Positions 7,778 through 15,391 of a stretch of 34,637 nt of DNA are shown here, one piece after another (position 1 is the stretch's first letter; the number at the start of each line of letters is the position of its first letter). The DNA is taken from NCBI GenBank assembly GCA_026388345.1, contig JAPLJY010000036.1, positions 1-34,637 on the forward strand, read 5' to 3'. Origin of the DNA: Deltaproteobacteria bacterium. Its GTDB lineage: Bacteria; Desulfobacterota; Syntrophia; Syntrophales; UBA5619. The translations under genes and the position numbers were made by a program. The notes under the pieces are model-generated. The model was not told where the DNA came from, did no database searches, and saw nothing but the letters and a program-made list of their open reading frames with translations.

Positions 7778-8584
7778 ATGGAGATTATCGGCGAAAAAAT
7801 CAATACGACGAGAAAAGACGTGGGAAAGGCGGTTCGAGAACGGGATGCCGCCTTTATACAGGAGCTGGCCCGAAAGCAGGCTGAGGGGGGCGCCACTTTT
7901 CTGGATGTGAATTCGGGGCTTGCGCTCTACCCCGAGGAAGAGGCCGAGGATTTTGCCTGGCTGGTGCCCCTGATTCAGAAGGTTGTTGACCTTCCGCTCT
8001 GCATTGACTCCGGCCGCTCCCGGCCCATCGAGGCAGCCCTGAAGCTTCACCGGGGTAAGGCCATGATCAATTCGGTGAACGGAGAACCGGCCAAAATGGA
8101 GGAGATTTTCCCTTTGGTCAAACAGTATGGGTGCAAGGTGATCGCGCTCACGTCGAGCAGTGAAGGTGGAATTCCTGCGACCAGCGAGGAACGCCTGAAG
8201 ATAGCCGAAGCCATAGCGACGGAGGCGCAGAAATATAGGGTCCCCCTGGAGGATATCTATTTCGATCCTCTTGTGATGACCCTCTCAACCCAGCATGGAA
8301 ACGGGACCTTGTTCTTGGAAACCCTCCGGGGGATCAAGAAAAACCTCGGAGAGGCAAAGACCGTTTCCGGGTTGAGCAATATTTCGTTTGGCCTCCCCAA
8401 ACGGAAGCTCCTCAATCAGGCCTTTCTCATATTGGCACTGGGATGCGGGATGGACGCGGCGATTCTCGACCCCACCGATAAGGCCCTCATGGCGATGATC
8501 CGGGCCGGGGAAGCGCTCCTGTGTAAAGACCCTTTCTGCGCCCAGTATATCTGCGCCTTCCGGGAGGGAAGGCTTGACGCATAG
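7778..8584 (+). CDS. Methyltetrahydrofolate:corrinoid methyltransferase (MTII; AcsE/MtrH-like, DHPS fold)
   Basis: A 268-residue pterin-binding TIM barrel. It begins MEIIGEKINTTRK, the family start. FLDVNSG (41-47), CIDSG (75-79), INSVNGE (97-103), FDPLV (162-166) and SGLSNISFGLP (197-207) are the conserved folate-binding strands, with D43, N45, D77, N98, D163 and N201 in the expected places. The C-terminus YICAFREGRLDA is also found, decayed, at two other sites in this window. In O-demethylases this component transfers the methyl group from the methylcorrinoid to THF. It is the last gene of the CP-MTI-MTII set and the only intact MTII in the window, so it may accept methyl groups from several corrinoid modules. 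Start ATG 7778 has GGAG about five bases upstream. Confidence 0.93.
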   Translation: MEIIGEKINTTRKDVGKAVRERDAAFIQELARKQAEGGATFLDVNSGLALYPEEEAEDFAWLVPLIQKVVDLPLCIDSGRSRPIEAALKLHRGKAMINSVNGEPAKMEEIFPLVKQYGCKVIALTSSSEGGIPATSEERLKIAEAIATEAQKYRVPLEDIYFDPLVMTLSTQHGNGTLFLETLRGIKKNLGEAKTVSGLSNISFGLPKRKLLNQAFLILALGCGMDAAILDPTDKALMAMIRAGEALLCKDPFCAQYICAFREGRLDA

Positions 8585-8738
8585 GTCTAACATAGATACA
8601 ATGAGGCGGACAGCCCGCCCATCGATCGATTCGCGGTAAGGAATCCTTGTGGAAGGGGGTGATTCTATCCCGGGAAGATGGATACCGAAACATGACGGCA
8701 GGAGATATTCAAAAGATATTAAAGAAGGAGGTGTTGTT

Positions 8739-9218
8739 ATGAAAAAGAGTTTATTCATGTTCATCGTGGCATTGACACTGGTTTGGACTGGCGCGTCCCT
8801 GGCCGCGGATCAGCCGAAATCCGGCGACTTGAAAGAGGTGGCTCTGGTTCAGGCCAAGGGCGTCAAGGGGGAGGCGAAGGGCAAGATCGTCCTCAACACC
8901 GCCAACGGTGTTGATGTCTCGATCCAGATCAGCGGTCTGGATCCCAAGGGCCTCTATACCGCCTTCTTCGTCAATGAGCAAAGTCAGATGTTCGAAGGCA
9001 TCGGCCCGGCGCCCCATGTTCTCAAGGTCAACGAGAAGGGGGAGGCGGATTTCAAAGGGACCATAAAGAAGGACGTCTACAAGCGTTTCGTGGCGGCGGG
9101 CATCTATCTCAATCCGGGGGGGAAGCCCATGGCCAATCCGGTGGGAGTCAAGGCGGCATTGGGAGATCTGGTTGCAAAGGACAAACCCAAGCTCATTCTG
9201 CTGGGAAAGCTCAGATAA
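8739..9218 (+). CDS. Small exported protein of unknown function
   Basis: A 159-residue product with a clear Sec signal peptide: positively charged start (MKKS), hydrophobic core to about residue 18 and a likely cleavage after SLAA near residue 22. The mature part of about 137 residues looks beta-rich and polar, with ISGLDPKGLYTAFFVNE in its middle and a lysine-rich end. It resembles in a general way small secreted domains such as CHRD or anti-sigma-K-like proteins, but I do not recognise a family. ATG 8739 has AAGGAGG eight bases upstream; an earlier in-frame start would bury the signal peptide. It follows MTII by 154 bases that hold no gene and only a weak 5-bp stem. It was probably acquired or placed independently of the methyl pathway. 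Confidence 0.7.
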   Translation: MKKSLFMFIVALTLVWTGASLAADQPKSGDLKEVALVQAKGVKGEAKGKIVLNTANGVDVSIQISGLDPKGLYTAFFVNEQSQMFEGIGPAPHVLKVNEKGEADFKGTIKKDVYKRFVAAGIYLNPGGKPMANPVGVKAALGDLVAKDKPKLILLGKLR

Positions 9219-9279
9219 ACATTGGCAAAGAGGATCCTCAAACGACCCTAATCGGGTACAATAAAATGGAGGGAAATCT

Positions 9280-10635
9280 ATGAGCACATTGACGCAATAC
9301 GACGCCGGCAAAATGAGTCGAACGGACATCCTTTCCGCCTGGAAGAGCTGGCAGGTCAGGACCTTCGTCACCATCTGGATCACCTATGGTTCATTCTACC
9401 TGTGCCGCGCCAACATATCCTTCGCACTGCCCGGCCTCACCAACGAGTTCGGCTATTCCAAAACCCTTCTGGGCCTGCTGGGCACAGCCCTTTTCATCAT
9501 GTATTCCCTGGGCCAGTTTGTCAACGGCCAGTTGGGCGACAAATACGGGGCACGCAAGCTCGTCTTCGTGGGAATGATCGGTTCGGCCCTGCTCAACATC
9601 GTTTTCAGCTTTTCCACCGCCTTCGGCTTCATGCTGGTCGTATGGGGTCTGAACGGCTACTTCCAGTCCATGGGATGGTCGCCCCAGGTCAAGACCATGG
9701 CCAACTGGTTCACCGTGGCCCAGCGCGGCAAATGGATGGGTCTGCTGGGTTCCTGCTACCAGATCGGAAACGCCCTGGCCTGGCTGTTGGCCTCCTCTCT
9801 GGCGGCGCACTACACCTGGCGCACCCTTTTCTGGGTGCCGTCCATTTTACTCCTCATCTCCTCTGTCCACTTCGTGATCCGCCTGCGCAATGCACCGGAA
9901 GAGGTCGGGCTTCCGCCGATCGAACAGCTTCGGAAGATCGCCTCGGGCGAAGCCGCTGAACCCTCAAAGCTCGACCCCACATCCGCTCCGGTGTGCCATG
10001 TGACCCAGGACAAGCACATGGGTTTCGGCTATACGGTCAAGGTGTGCTTGACCAATCCGCGCATCTGGGGCGTCTCCGTCGCCTTCTTCTGCCTGGACAT
10101 CATCCGCTACGGTTTCTTCTACTGGGCGCCGGTTTTTCTGATCGAAGTCCAGGGGGCCTCGATCACCAGCGCCGGCCTTTCGGTGGCCGTCCTGCCCCTG
10201 GCGGGTTCGGCCGGCTCCATTTTCTGCGGCTGGGCCACCGGCAGGTTCTTCGACAATCGCCGGGCCCCAGTCGTCTGCCTCTGCCTCTTCGGACTGGCCA
10301 TCTTCTCCTATCTGTTCTACTACGCGCCTGAGGGGGCATGGGTACTGGGCCTGGTCTACCTGGCCCTGATCGGTTTTTGCACCTACGGGGCCCACGTTCT
10401 CATGGTGGGACACGCGGCACAGGATTTCGCCGGCCGCAAGGCCGCGGCCTCGGCCGCCGGCTTTATCGACGGCTTCGGCTATCTCGGCGCCGCGATGACC
10501 GGTATTTTCACCGGTTGGCTGGTGGACAACTACAGCTGGACCGCCGGATTCTGGTACTGGATCATTGCCGCCCTCGTGGCCGCTTTCATCATGCTGGCCC
10601 TCTGGCGGGTGCCCGTCGTGGAATTGGATGAATAA
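9280..10635 (+). CDS. OPA-family MFS transporter (GlpT/PgtP/UhpT-like)
   Basis: A 451-residue, about 12-helix carrier of the organophosphate:phosphate antiporter family. Supporting motifs are the first-helix segment SFYLCRANISFALP, the loop FVNGQLGDKYGARK (motif A) and WGLNGYFQSMGWSPQ, a stretch strongly conserved in GlpT and its relatives. Family members exchange glycerol-3-phosphate, hexose phosphates or phosphoglycerate for phosphate, but several bacterial members transport unrelated anions, so the substrate is open. ATG 9280 has GGAGGG seven bases upstream. It lies between an exported protein and a TPR protein on the same strand, with 61 and 155 bases between them. No regulator is adjacent. 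Confidence 0.83.
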   Translation: MSTLTQYDAGKMSRTDILSAWKSWQVRTFVTIWITYGSFYLCRANISFALPGLTNEFGYSKTLLGLLGTALFIMYSLGQFVNGQLGDKYGARKLVFVGMIGSALLNIVFSFSTAFGFMLVVWGLNGYFQSMGWSPQVKTMANWFTVAQRGKWMGLLGSCYQIGNALAWLLASSLAAHYTWRTLFWVPSILLLISSVHFVIRLRNAPEEVGLPPIEQLRKIASGEAAEPSKLDPTSAPVCHVTQDKHMGFGYTVKVCLTNPRIWGVSVAFFCLDIIRYGFFYWAPVFLIEVQGASITSAGLSVAVLPLAGSAGSIFCGWATGRFFDNRRAPVVCLCLFGLAIFSYLFYYAPEGAWVLGLVYLALIGFCTYGAHVLMVGHAAQDFAGRKAAASAAGFIDGFGYLGAAMTGIFTGWLVDNYSWTAGFWYWIIAALVAAFIMLALWRVPVVELDE

Positions 10636-10737
10636 GAATGATCGAAGCGACGGATCAACTCCGTCGGTCGGATGCGGGCTCTCTCCTCTTCGCCTGTTCC
10701 CGGGTAATGAGGAGGGAGCCCCTTTCTTGATGATACC

Positions 10738-10760
10738 CCGCGCAACCTGTGGTTGCGCGG
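10738..10760. terminator. Strong stem-loop without a U-tract
   Basis: CCGCGCAACC (10738-10747), loop TGT, GGTTGCGCGG (10751-10760) form a perfect 10-bp G+C-rich hairpin 102 bases after the OPA carrier and 30 bases before the TPR gene. CAATAAAA follows on this strand, so it is not a standard intrinsic terminator. It may stabilise the upstream mRNA end or separate the two genes. Confidence 0.4.
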
Positions 10761-10790
10761 CAATAAAACGAAGGAAATGGAATTCTACGC

Positions 10791-11258
10791 ATGGGCTGGC
10801 GAGACCTCATCCCTAAAACCACCATATCCGAGGAAACCATGGAGGCCCTGGGCCCCGTGCTGGCGGGCCAGAGGCTGTTCAACCGCGGCCGGTACCTTGA
10901 GGCCGAGGCCTTCTACTGCCGGGCACTGGAAAACTTCCCCCCCAAAAGCGCCGGCGGCGTTTTAATCTACAACAAGTTGGGAATCCTCTACGAAAAAATG
11001 GGCGATCCGCGGCGCGCATTGGACAGTTACGACAGAAGCGTTCAGGAGGGGGCGCTCACACCCTTCACCTACCTGCGACTGAGTGGTCTGCATCTGGAGG
11101 CCGGCCGTCTGCCCCAGGCCCTGGCCTCCGCACAGCAGGGAATCACGGTATTGAAAAAGGCCCGCACCAATCTTCCCCAGGAGATCTACTTCTGGTTCCT
11201 CTTTCAGAGGCTGAAGCGGAAGATCAACCGCGGCATCTCCCTTTCAGGACGGTCCTGA
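10791..11258 (+). CDS. Small TPR-repeat protein
   Basis: A 155-residue, probably cytosolic protein with two to three tetratricopeptide-like helix pairs. The first covers about residues 20-50 (GQRLFNRGRYLEAEAFYCRAL), the second about 58-90 (YNKLGILYEKMGDPRRALDSY) and the third about 92-122 (FTYLRLSGLHLEAGRLPQAL). The GxxY/F and A-x-x-x-Y spacing follows the TPR pattern. Such proteins mediate protein-protein contact; no partner can be named. The C-terminus is basic (RLKRKINRG). ATG 10791 lies 14 bases after AAGGAA, which is a weak site. Downstream are 157 bases with no gene before the corrinoid protein. Confidence 0.7.
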   Translation: MGWRDLIPKTTISEETMEALGPVLAGQRLFNRGRYLEAEAFYCRALENFPPKSAGGVLIYNKLGILYEKMGDPRRALDSYDRSVQEGALTPFTYLRLSGLHLEAGRLPQALASAQQGITVLKKARTNLPQEIYFWFLFQRLKRKINRGISLSGRS

Positions 11259-11415
11259 AGCCTGAAGGGATCGATTCCGGAAACTTCTGCCATGAACCGC
11301 CGAAAGGCCATCCGGCGTACGACACCGGACGCCCCTTTCTCCCTTTACTTTTTAATTGGTTATGATAAAGTCACGGACATCCTTAGAAAGGAGCGGATTT
11401 TATCCACAGAATCCC

Positions 11416-12123
11416 ATGAACTCCATCCGTCAATTGGAATGCGCGATTGTCAAGGGGGATATCCAGAGGGCAACCGCCTTTACCGGAAAATGCCTTCGGG
11501 AGGGCCTTCCCCCACCCCTCATCATCGAGAAGGGAATTCTGCGCGGGATGGAAATCGTCGGGGAAAAATGGAAGACCTACGAATACTTTATCCCGAATGT
11601 CCTGGTCTCGGCCATTGCGACGAAACTTTCCCTCAACATCCTGCAACCCGCCTTGATCGCATTGAGACCCCGGTATATTGGAAAAGCCGTGGCGGGAACC
11701 GTCAGCGGAGATGTCCATGATATCGGCAAAAACATTTTCATCATGTTCATGGATGCAAACGGATTTGAGGTCGTGGACCTCGGAATCGATGTGTCGCCCG
11801 AAAATTTCGTAAAAGCGGTCCGGAAGGAAAAACCGGATCTGCTGCTGCTCTCCTGTCTCTACACCCTCACCATGCACGCCATGGAAGATACGATCATCGC
11901 GCTGAAGAAAGCGGGGCTCAAGGGGAGCGTCCGGACCCTTGTCGGCGGCGCCCCCATCACCCAGGAATTCGCCGACAGCATCGGGGCGGACGGATTTGGG
12001 TGCGATGTCATGGACGGGGTTAAAAAGGCGAAGGCATTATTGGTCGGACGGAAAGAGGAGACAAAAAGGGATGGTTCCGAATCAGGAAGCCCTTCGATGG
12101 GTATCGGGCTCCGAGCAATCTGA
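11416..12123 (+). CDS. Stand-alone corrinoid protein with a C-terminal tail
   Basis: A 235-residue corrinoid-binding protein. The cap domain covers residues 1-85, then the B12 domain with D99-V-H101-D-I-G-KN (H101 is the likely cobalt ligand), SCLYT and VGGAP. It ends in a polar tail of about 25 residues (KEETKRDGSESGSPS) that other corrinoid proteins here lack. ATG 11416 aligns with the usual start of the family; the frame is open to ATG 11356, and the nearest ribosome site (AAAGGAG, 11387-11393) is 22 bases from 11416, so the start is uncertain. The gene overlaps the next one, a PocR/AraC regulator, by 53 bases, and no methyltransferase is adjacent. It may be a spare carrier, or it may pass the methylation or redox state to the regulator; the latter is inference. 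Confidence 0.86.
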   Translation: MNSIRQLECAIVKGDIQRATAFTGKCLREGLPPPLIIEKGILRGMEIVGEKWKTYEYFIPNVLVSAIATKLSLNILQPALIALRPRYIGKAVAGTVSGDVHDIGKNIFIMFMDANGFEVVDLGIDVSPENFVKAVRKEKPDLLLLSCLYTLTMHAMEDTIIALKKAGLKGSVRTLVGGAPITQEFADSIGADGFGCDVMDGVKKAKALLVGRKEETKRDGSESGSPSMGIGLRAI

Positions 12124-13405
12124 AAACCAGCGGTTCTTGCGAATCCTCGACTCTTTTCAGCAGGCAACAAAATTGCGGGTTCGTCTCTTCCCATTGCAGG
12201 AAAAGGGCGAAATCAGCTCGATCTATGGAGAGGGCCATCCTTTCTGTCAACTCATCCGGAGTTGTTCCGCGGGCAGGGAAAACTGTCTCAAAGAGATCAA
12301 TCGGGCCGTCCAAATATCGCTAAAAATAGGAGAACCCTCCATCTTTCAATGCCATACAGACATGATCGAATTTACGGCGCCTCTTATCGAGGGGAAAAAC
12401 AACTTCTCCGCCTTTGTTTGCGGTCCGATCCTGCTGAGACCACTCAATCCCGTCCTGAAACAGAGCATCCTCGCCAAAGTGAAAGGCCTCTGTCTGGATG
12501 ACGACAGTTCGCTGATTCGGACGCTCTCCGAGATCCCCGTTTTTTCCGAGCGAAGGGTTCAAGCCGCGGCCGATCTTCTCTTCATGATTGCCAATTACTT
12601 CTCAAACGTGGATTCCGCTTCCCAGCAAAAGGAGCATGAAATCACCCGGCAACAGGCCTTGTTGGCGGAGGAACTTTTTCTCGGCAAGCAACGAAAGTCG
12701 GATGATGCAACGGCCGTCCTTTCCCATCTTCAGCCCCGAGGCGATCTTTACAAAGAAAAGGAACTGGTCGACCTCATCAAAATGGGAGACCGAAAGGGTG
12801 CAAAAGGACTGCTGGACGAACTGCTCGGAACGACCCTGTTCCGGAGTCATGAGCATATCGGGATTCTGAAAGCCAGGGCCTTGGAGATCATCTTCATCAT
12901 TGCCAGGGCTGCCGTGGAGGCCGGAGCCAACCTGGAGGAGATCCTCGGTTTCAAATACCAATATATCCAGAACCTCTCACGGGATGATTCGCAGGAAACC
13001 CTCTATTATTTTCTGAAAAAGGCCTTTGACCAGCTCTTCGAATGCATCTATCAGAATCGGAATATCCGGCACACCCGTGTTTTTATCAAAGCGAAGGAAT
13101 ATATCTGGGGCCATTACAATCAGGAGATCTCCTTGAAGAAAACGGCGCTGGCCGTGGAGATCAACCCCTTCTATCTCAGCCATCTGTTTCGAAAAGAGAT
13201 GGGGATCTCCTTCCTGGAGTACCTTACCTCCGTCAGAATTTCGATTGCCAAAAAACTGCTCATGCAGAAAAACATGAGCATGATGCAGATCTGTCTCGAA
13301 GTCGGGTATCAAGATCCAAGCCACTTTGCCAAGATCTTCAAGAAAAAAGAGGGTATCCGCCCGACGGAATACCGAAAGCGGTTGATCGAACAGAACATCG
13401 GCTGA
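12071..13405 (+). CDS. Transcriptional regulator with PocR sensor and AraC DNA-binding domains
   Basis: A 444-residue regulator. Residues about 25-180 match the PocR ligand-binding domain, with the Cys pattern C59 (PFCQLI), C65, C72 (GRENCLKE) and C94-H95 (FQCHTD). A helical linker follows (about 190-340). The C-terminal 100 residues are an AraC-type pair of helix-turn-helices: KTALAVEINPFYLSHLFRK and MMQICLEVGYQDPSHFAKIF, ending GIRPTEYRKRL. PocR domains sense small organic molecules such as propanediol in Salmonella. I chose ATG 12071, with GAGGAG ten bases upstream, rather than upstream in-frame starts inside the preceding gene. It probably controls either the upstream CP-MTI-MTII set or the TRAP operon that starts 380 bases downstream. 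The ligand is unknown. Confidence 0.9.
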   Translation: MVPNQEALRWVSGSEQSENQRFLRILDSFQQATKLRVRLFPLQEKGEISSIYGEGHPFCQLIRSCSAGRENCLKEINRAVQISLKIGEPSIFQCHTDMIEFTAPLIEGKNNFSAFVCGPILLRPLNPVLKQSILAKVKGLCLDDDSSLIRTLSEIPVFSERRVQAAADLLFMIANYFSNVDSASQQKEHEITRQQALLAEELFLGKQRKSDDATAVLSHLQPRGDLYKEKELVDLIKMGDRKGAKGLLDELLGTTLFRSHEHIGILKARALEIIFIIARAAVEAGANLEEILGFKYQYIQNLSRDDSQETLYYFLKKAFDQLFECIYQNRNIRHTRVFIKAKEYIWGHYNQEISLKKTALAVEINPFYLSHLFRKEMGISFLEYLTSVRISIAKKLLMQKNMSMMQICLEVGYQDPSHFAKIFKKKEGIRPTEYRKRLIEQNIG

Positions 13406-13419
13406 TGTTCGACTCCCCG

Positions 13420-13509
13420 CTATTCGACCCGCCCCTCGCGGAAGGCGCATATATAGTCCATGCAGTAATCGTCCTTGCCGTCGCCTGAGAAACAAAGCCC
13501 CCTTGTCAT
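13420..13509 (-). pseudogene. Remnant of an MTII gene (C-terminal codons only), copy 1
   Basis: Read on the minus strand, the last 19 codons before TAG (13420-13479) give GKDDYCMDYICAFREGRVE, matching the C-terminus of the intact MTII (YICAFREGRLDA) and almost identical to the remnant at 28417-28476. By eye, about 50 of 60 bases agree between the two remnants. An ATG at 13509 leaves a 29-codon frame, but nothing before the last 20 or so codons resembles the family. It sits just after the PocR/AraC gene and converges on it. The codon-level match suggests a deleted duplicate, possibly left by rearrangement among methyltransferase clusters. Confidence 0.7.
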
Positions 13510-13549
13510 TGAACAAATGCACCGAATTTGGGCACCCCCCAAAAAAAAC

Positions 13550-13578
13550 TTGACAACTTAGTAGAATAATCCTATTTA
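13550..13578 (+). promoter_or_regulatory. Candidate sigma-70 promoter of the TRAP/methyltransferase operon
   Basis: A perfect TTGACA (13550-13555) is followed after 17 bases by TATTTA (13573-13578). This lies about 208 bases before the dctP start in the 380-base gap. The rest of that gap holds only the MTII remnant and a long leader without recognisable structure. The GntR protein of this operon and the upstream PocR/AraC protein are candidate regulators. No clear operator palindrome was found. Confidence 0.45.
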
Positions 13579-13785
13579 CCCGCCGTATCACGCCCCTGCC
13601 TGCAACAGCAAACAGAATCAACAAAAACCATCCCGGCAGAGGGCTTCTTTCACAAGACTTTAAAGATGCGAAAATCCGGAAGGCGATGCGCCGAACCGTT
13701 CGATCGAATGAATTGGGATCGTGTTTCGCGCTCCGGCAAGGCAGCAGGAGAAATCCAGCAGAAAAAAATCTTGGAGGAGGAGTCT

Positions 13786-14811
13786 ATGAAGAACAGATGG
13801 TTTGTAATCGTTTGTGCTGTTTCTGTTTTACTCTGGGTGGCCGCGCCGGCGGCGGCCGCAGAGGGTCCCATCAAATGGAAAGCCCAAACCCTTTGGAATC
13901 CCCAGGAAACCCCCCAGAGAACTTTTGAAGACTTCTGCAAGAAAGTAAAGGTCATGACCAACGGCCGGCTGGAGATCGAGCCCTATCCGGCAGGCTCCAT
14001 CGTTCCGACCAACGAAACCCTCACCGCCGTGCAGAACAATGTTCTCCAGGCCATCCATGTCTGGCCGGGATACGCAAGCGGCAAGAACCCCGCCTTTGCC
14101 GCCCTGACCGACCTGATCTTCGCCTATGAGCATCCCTGGGAACTGGACACTTTCATGCACTACCGCGGGGGGCTGGACATGCTGCGCGATCTCTACAAAC
14201 CATTCAACGCCTATACCGTAGGCGTGATGTTCTGGGGCGTCGAGTCCTGGCCTTCCAAAAAGCCCATTACCAAACTGGCGGACCTCAAAGGCATCAAGAT
14301 CCGCGAGCCGCAGGGCATGGAGGCTGAATTCATGGCCAAGGCCGGCGCCTCCGTGGTGGTCATGCCGGGTACGGAAATCTTCTCCGCATTGGACAAGGGC
14401 GTGATCCAAGCCCTCAACTGGGCGACCGTCTCCATCAACGACAAAACCGGGTTTCACCAGATTGCCCCCTTCTTCACCTACCCCGGTTTCCACTCCATGC
14501 CCGTCGGCGACTTCACGGTCAACAAGGGCGAATGGGATAAGCTTCCCCCCGACATCAAGCAGATCCTCACGGCTGCCACACGCGAGTGGTGCTGGGATTC
14601 CGTCGAAAGGATCGCAGTGGATGACCTGAAGGTGGTGGGTGAAGCCAAATCCAAGAAAATGACACAGGTGACCTGGAGCACGGAAGAGAAGGCCAAGGCC
14701 CGCAAGATCGCCCAGGGAATCTGGCAGGAGTGGAAGAAGAAAAACGAACAGACCAAACTGGTGATCGAGGCCCAGGAGGCCTGGCTCAGGGAATTGGGCC
14801 GAATCAAATAA
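13786..14811 (+). CDS. dctP: TRAP transporter solute-binding protein DctP, system 1
   Basis: A 341-residue periplasmic binding protein of the DctP (family 7) type. It has a Sec signal peptide with likely cleavage after the AAAA near residue 25. GRLEIEPYPAGSIVP (60-74) is the usual strand after the first helix. R173 in KIREPQ occupies the place of the arginine that binds the substrate carboxylate in DctP proteins. It is related to the binding protein of system 2 (25245-26321), sharing IKWK, PAG-IVP and WPGY. GGAGGAG lies a few bases before ATG 13786; in-frame codons upstream would hide the signal peptide. It begins a seven-gene operon with the permease subunits, a GntR regulator, an MtaA-like methyltransferase, a corrinoid protein and a LarA-like protein, so its ligand is probably a carboxylated methyl donor (inference). 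Confidence 0.93.
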   Translation: MKNRWFVIVCAVSVLLWVAAPAAAAEGPIKWKAQTLWNPQETPQRTFEDFCKKVKVMTNGRLEIEPYPAGSIVPTNETLTAVQNNVLQAIHVWPGYASGKNPAFAALTDLIFAYEHPWELDTFMHYRGGLDMLRDLYKPFNAYTVGVMFWGVESWPSKKPITKLADLKGIKIREPQGMEAEFMAKAGASVVVMPGTEIFSALDKGVIQALNWATVSINDKTGFHQIAPFFTYPGFHSMPVGDFTVNKGEWDKLPPDIKQILTAATREWCWDSVERIAVDDLKVVGEAKSKKMTQVTWSTEEKAKARKIAQGIWQEWKKKNEQTKLVIEAQEAWLRELGRIK

Positions 14812-14832
14812 CGGTTGAACCTGATTTCATCC

Positions 14833-14869
14833 GGGGAGGAGGGGATTTCTGTTCCCTTCCTCCCCTTTT
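14833..14869 (+). terminator. Stem-loop with U-run between dctP and dctQ, system 1
   Basis: GGGGAGGAGGGGA (14833-14845) pairs with TCCCTTCCTCCCC (14853-14865) with one G-U pair around a 7-base loop, followed by TTTT (14866-14869). It has the form of an intrinsic terminator inside the operon. Partial read-through would yield more binding protein than permease, or the hairpin may protect the dctP mRNA end. Hairpins of unrelated sequence occupy the same position in the other two TRAP loci. Confidence 0.7.
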
Positions 14870-14890
14870 CATGCGATTCGGAGGATTGTC

Positions 14891-15391
14891 TTGAAAAAGA
14901 TGCTTTCTTTCATCGACGCCTTCAGCACAAAGACCGGCAAAGCGGTCAGCATCCTGTCCTTGTTGATTGCCTTCTGCATCGGTTATGAAGTCGTGATGCG
15001 CGACTTTCTGACCCGCCCCACCGTCTGGGTGGCGGAGGCGACCATCTTCGGCTGCTCCCTTCTCTACCTTCTGGGGGGTCCCTGGACCATGCTGACCGAC
15101 AACCACGTGCGCGTGGATATCCTCTATGTCCGATTCAAGCCCCGTGTCCGGGCCCTGATCGATTGCCTGACCTATTTCGCCTTTTCCCTCTATATTTTTG
15201 TGATGGCAATAGCCACCTTCCGGTATGCGGCGCAGTCCATCGGCCTGCGGGAGACGACCCAGTCGCCTTGGAATCCACCCATCTATCCGTTCAAGGCGGC
15301 GATGTTCATCGCCCTGGCGATGATTTTTCTCCAGGGCACGGCCAAATTCATCCGGGACCTCCATTTCGTCGTCAAAGGTAAAACCTTATGA
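14891..15391 (+). CDS. dctQ: TRAP transporter small permease DctQ, system 1
   Basis: A 166-residue membrane protein with four predicted helices (about 17-37, 51-71, 94-116 and 134-152). The loop after helix 2 has DNHVRVDILY, the conserved H-x-R-V-D signature of DctQ proteins. DctQ forms the scaffold that pairs with the DctM elevator. The start is TTG 14891, with GGAGG six bases upstream; no closer ATG fits better. The stop overlaps the dctM start (ATGA), so the two are translationally coupled. It is separated from dctP by the terminator-like hairpin. Confidence 0.92.
   Translation: MKKMLSFIDAFSTKTGKAVSILSLLIAFCIGYEVVMRDFLTRPTVWVAEATIFGCSLLYLLGGPWTMLTDNHVRVDILYVRFKPRVRALIDCLTYFAFSLYIFVMAIATFRYAAQSIGLRETTQSPWNPPIYPFKAAMFIALAMIFLQGTAKFIRDLHFVVKGKTL

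Noticed and set aside
11939..12123. Possible frameshift joining the corrinoid protein to the PocR/AraC regulator
   Set aside because: The regulator has its own ATG with GAGGAG at good spacing and the corrinoid domain is complete, so a 53-base gene overlap explains the data better than a broken fusion.
13503..13516. TTGTCATTGAACAA as a GntR operator
   Set aside because: Only four bases match on each arm and no second copy was found near the promoter.
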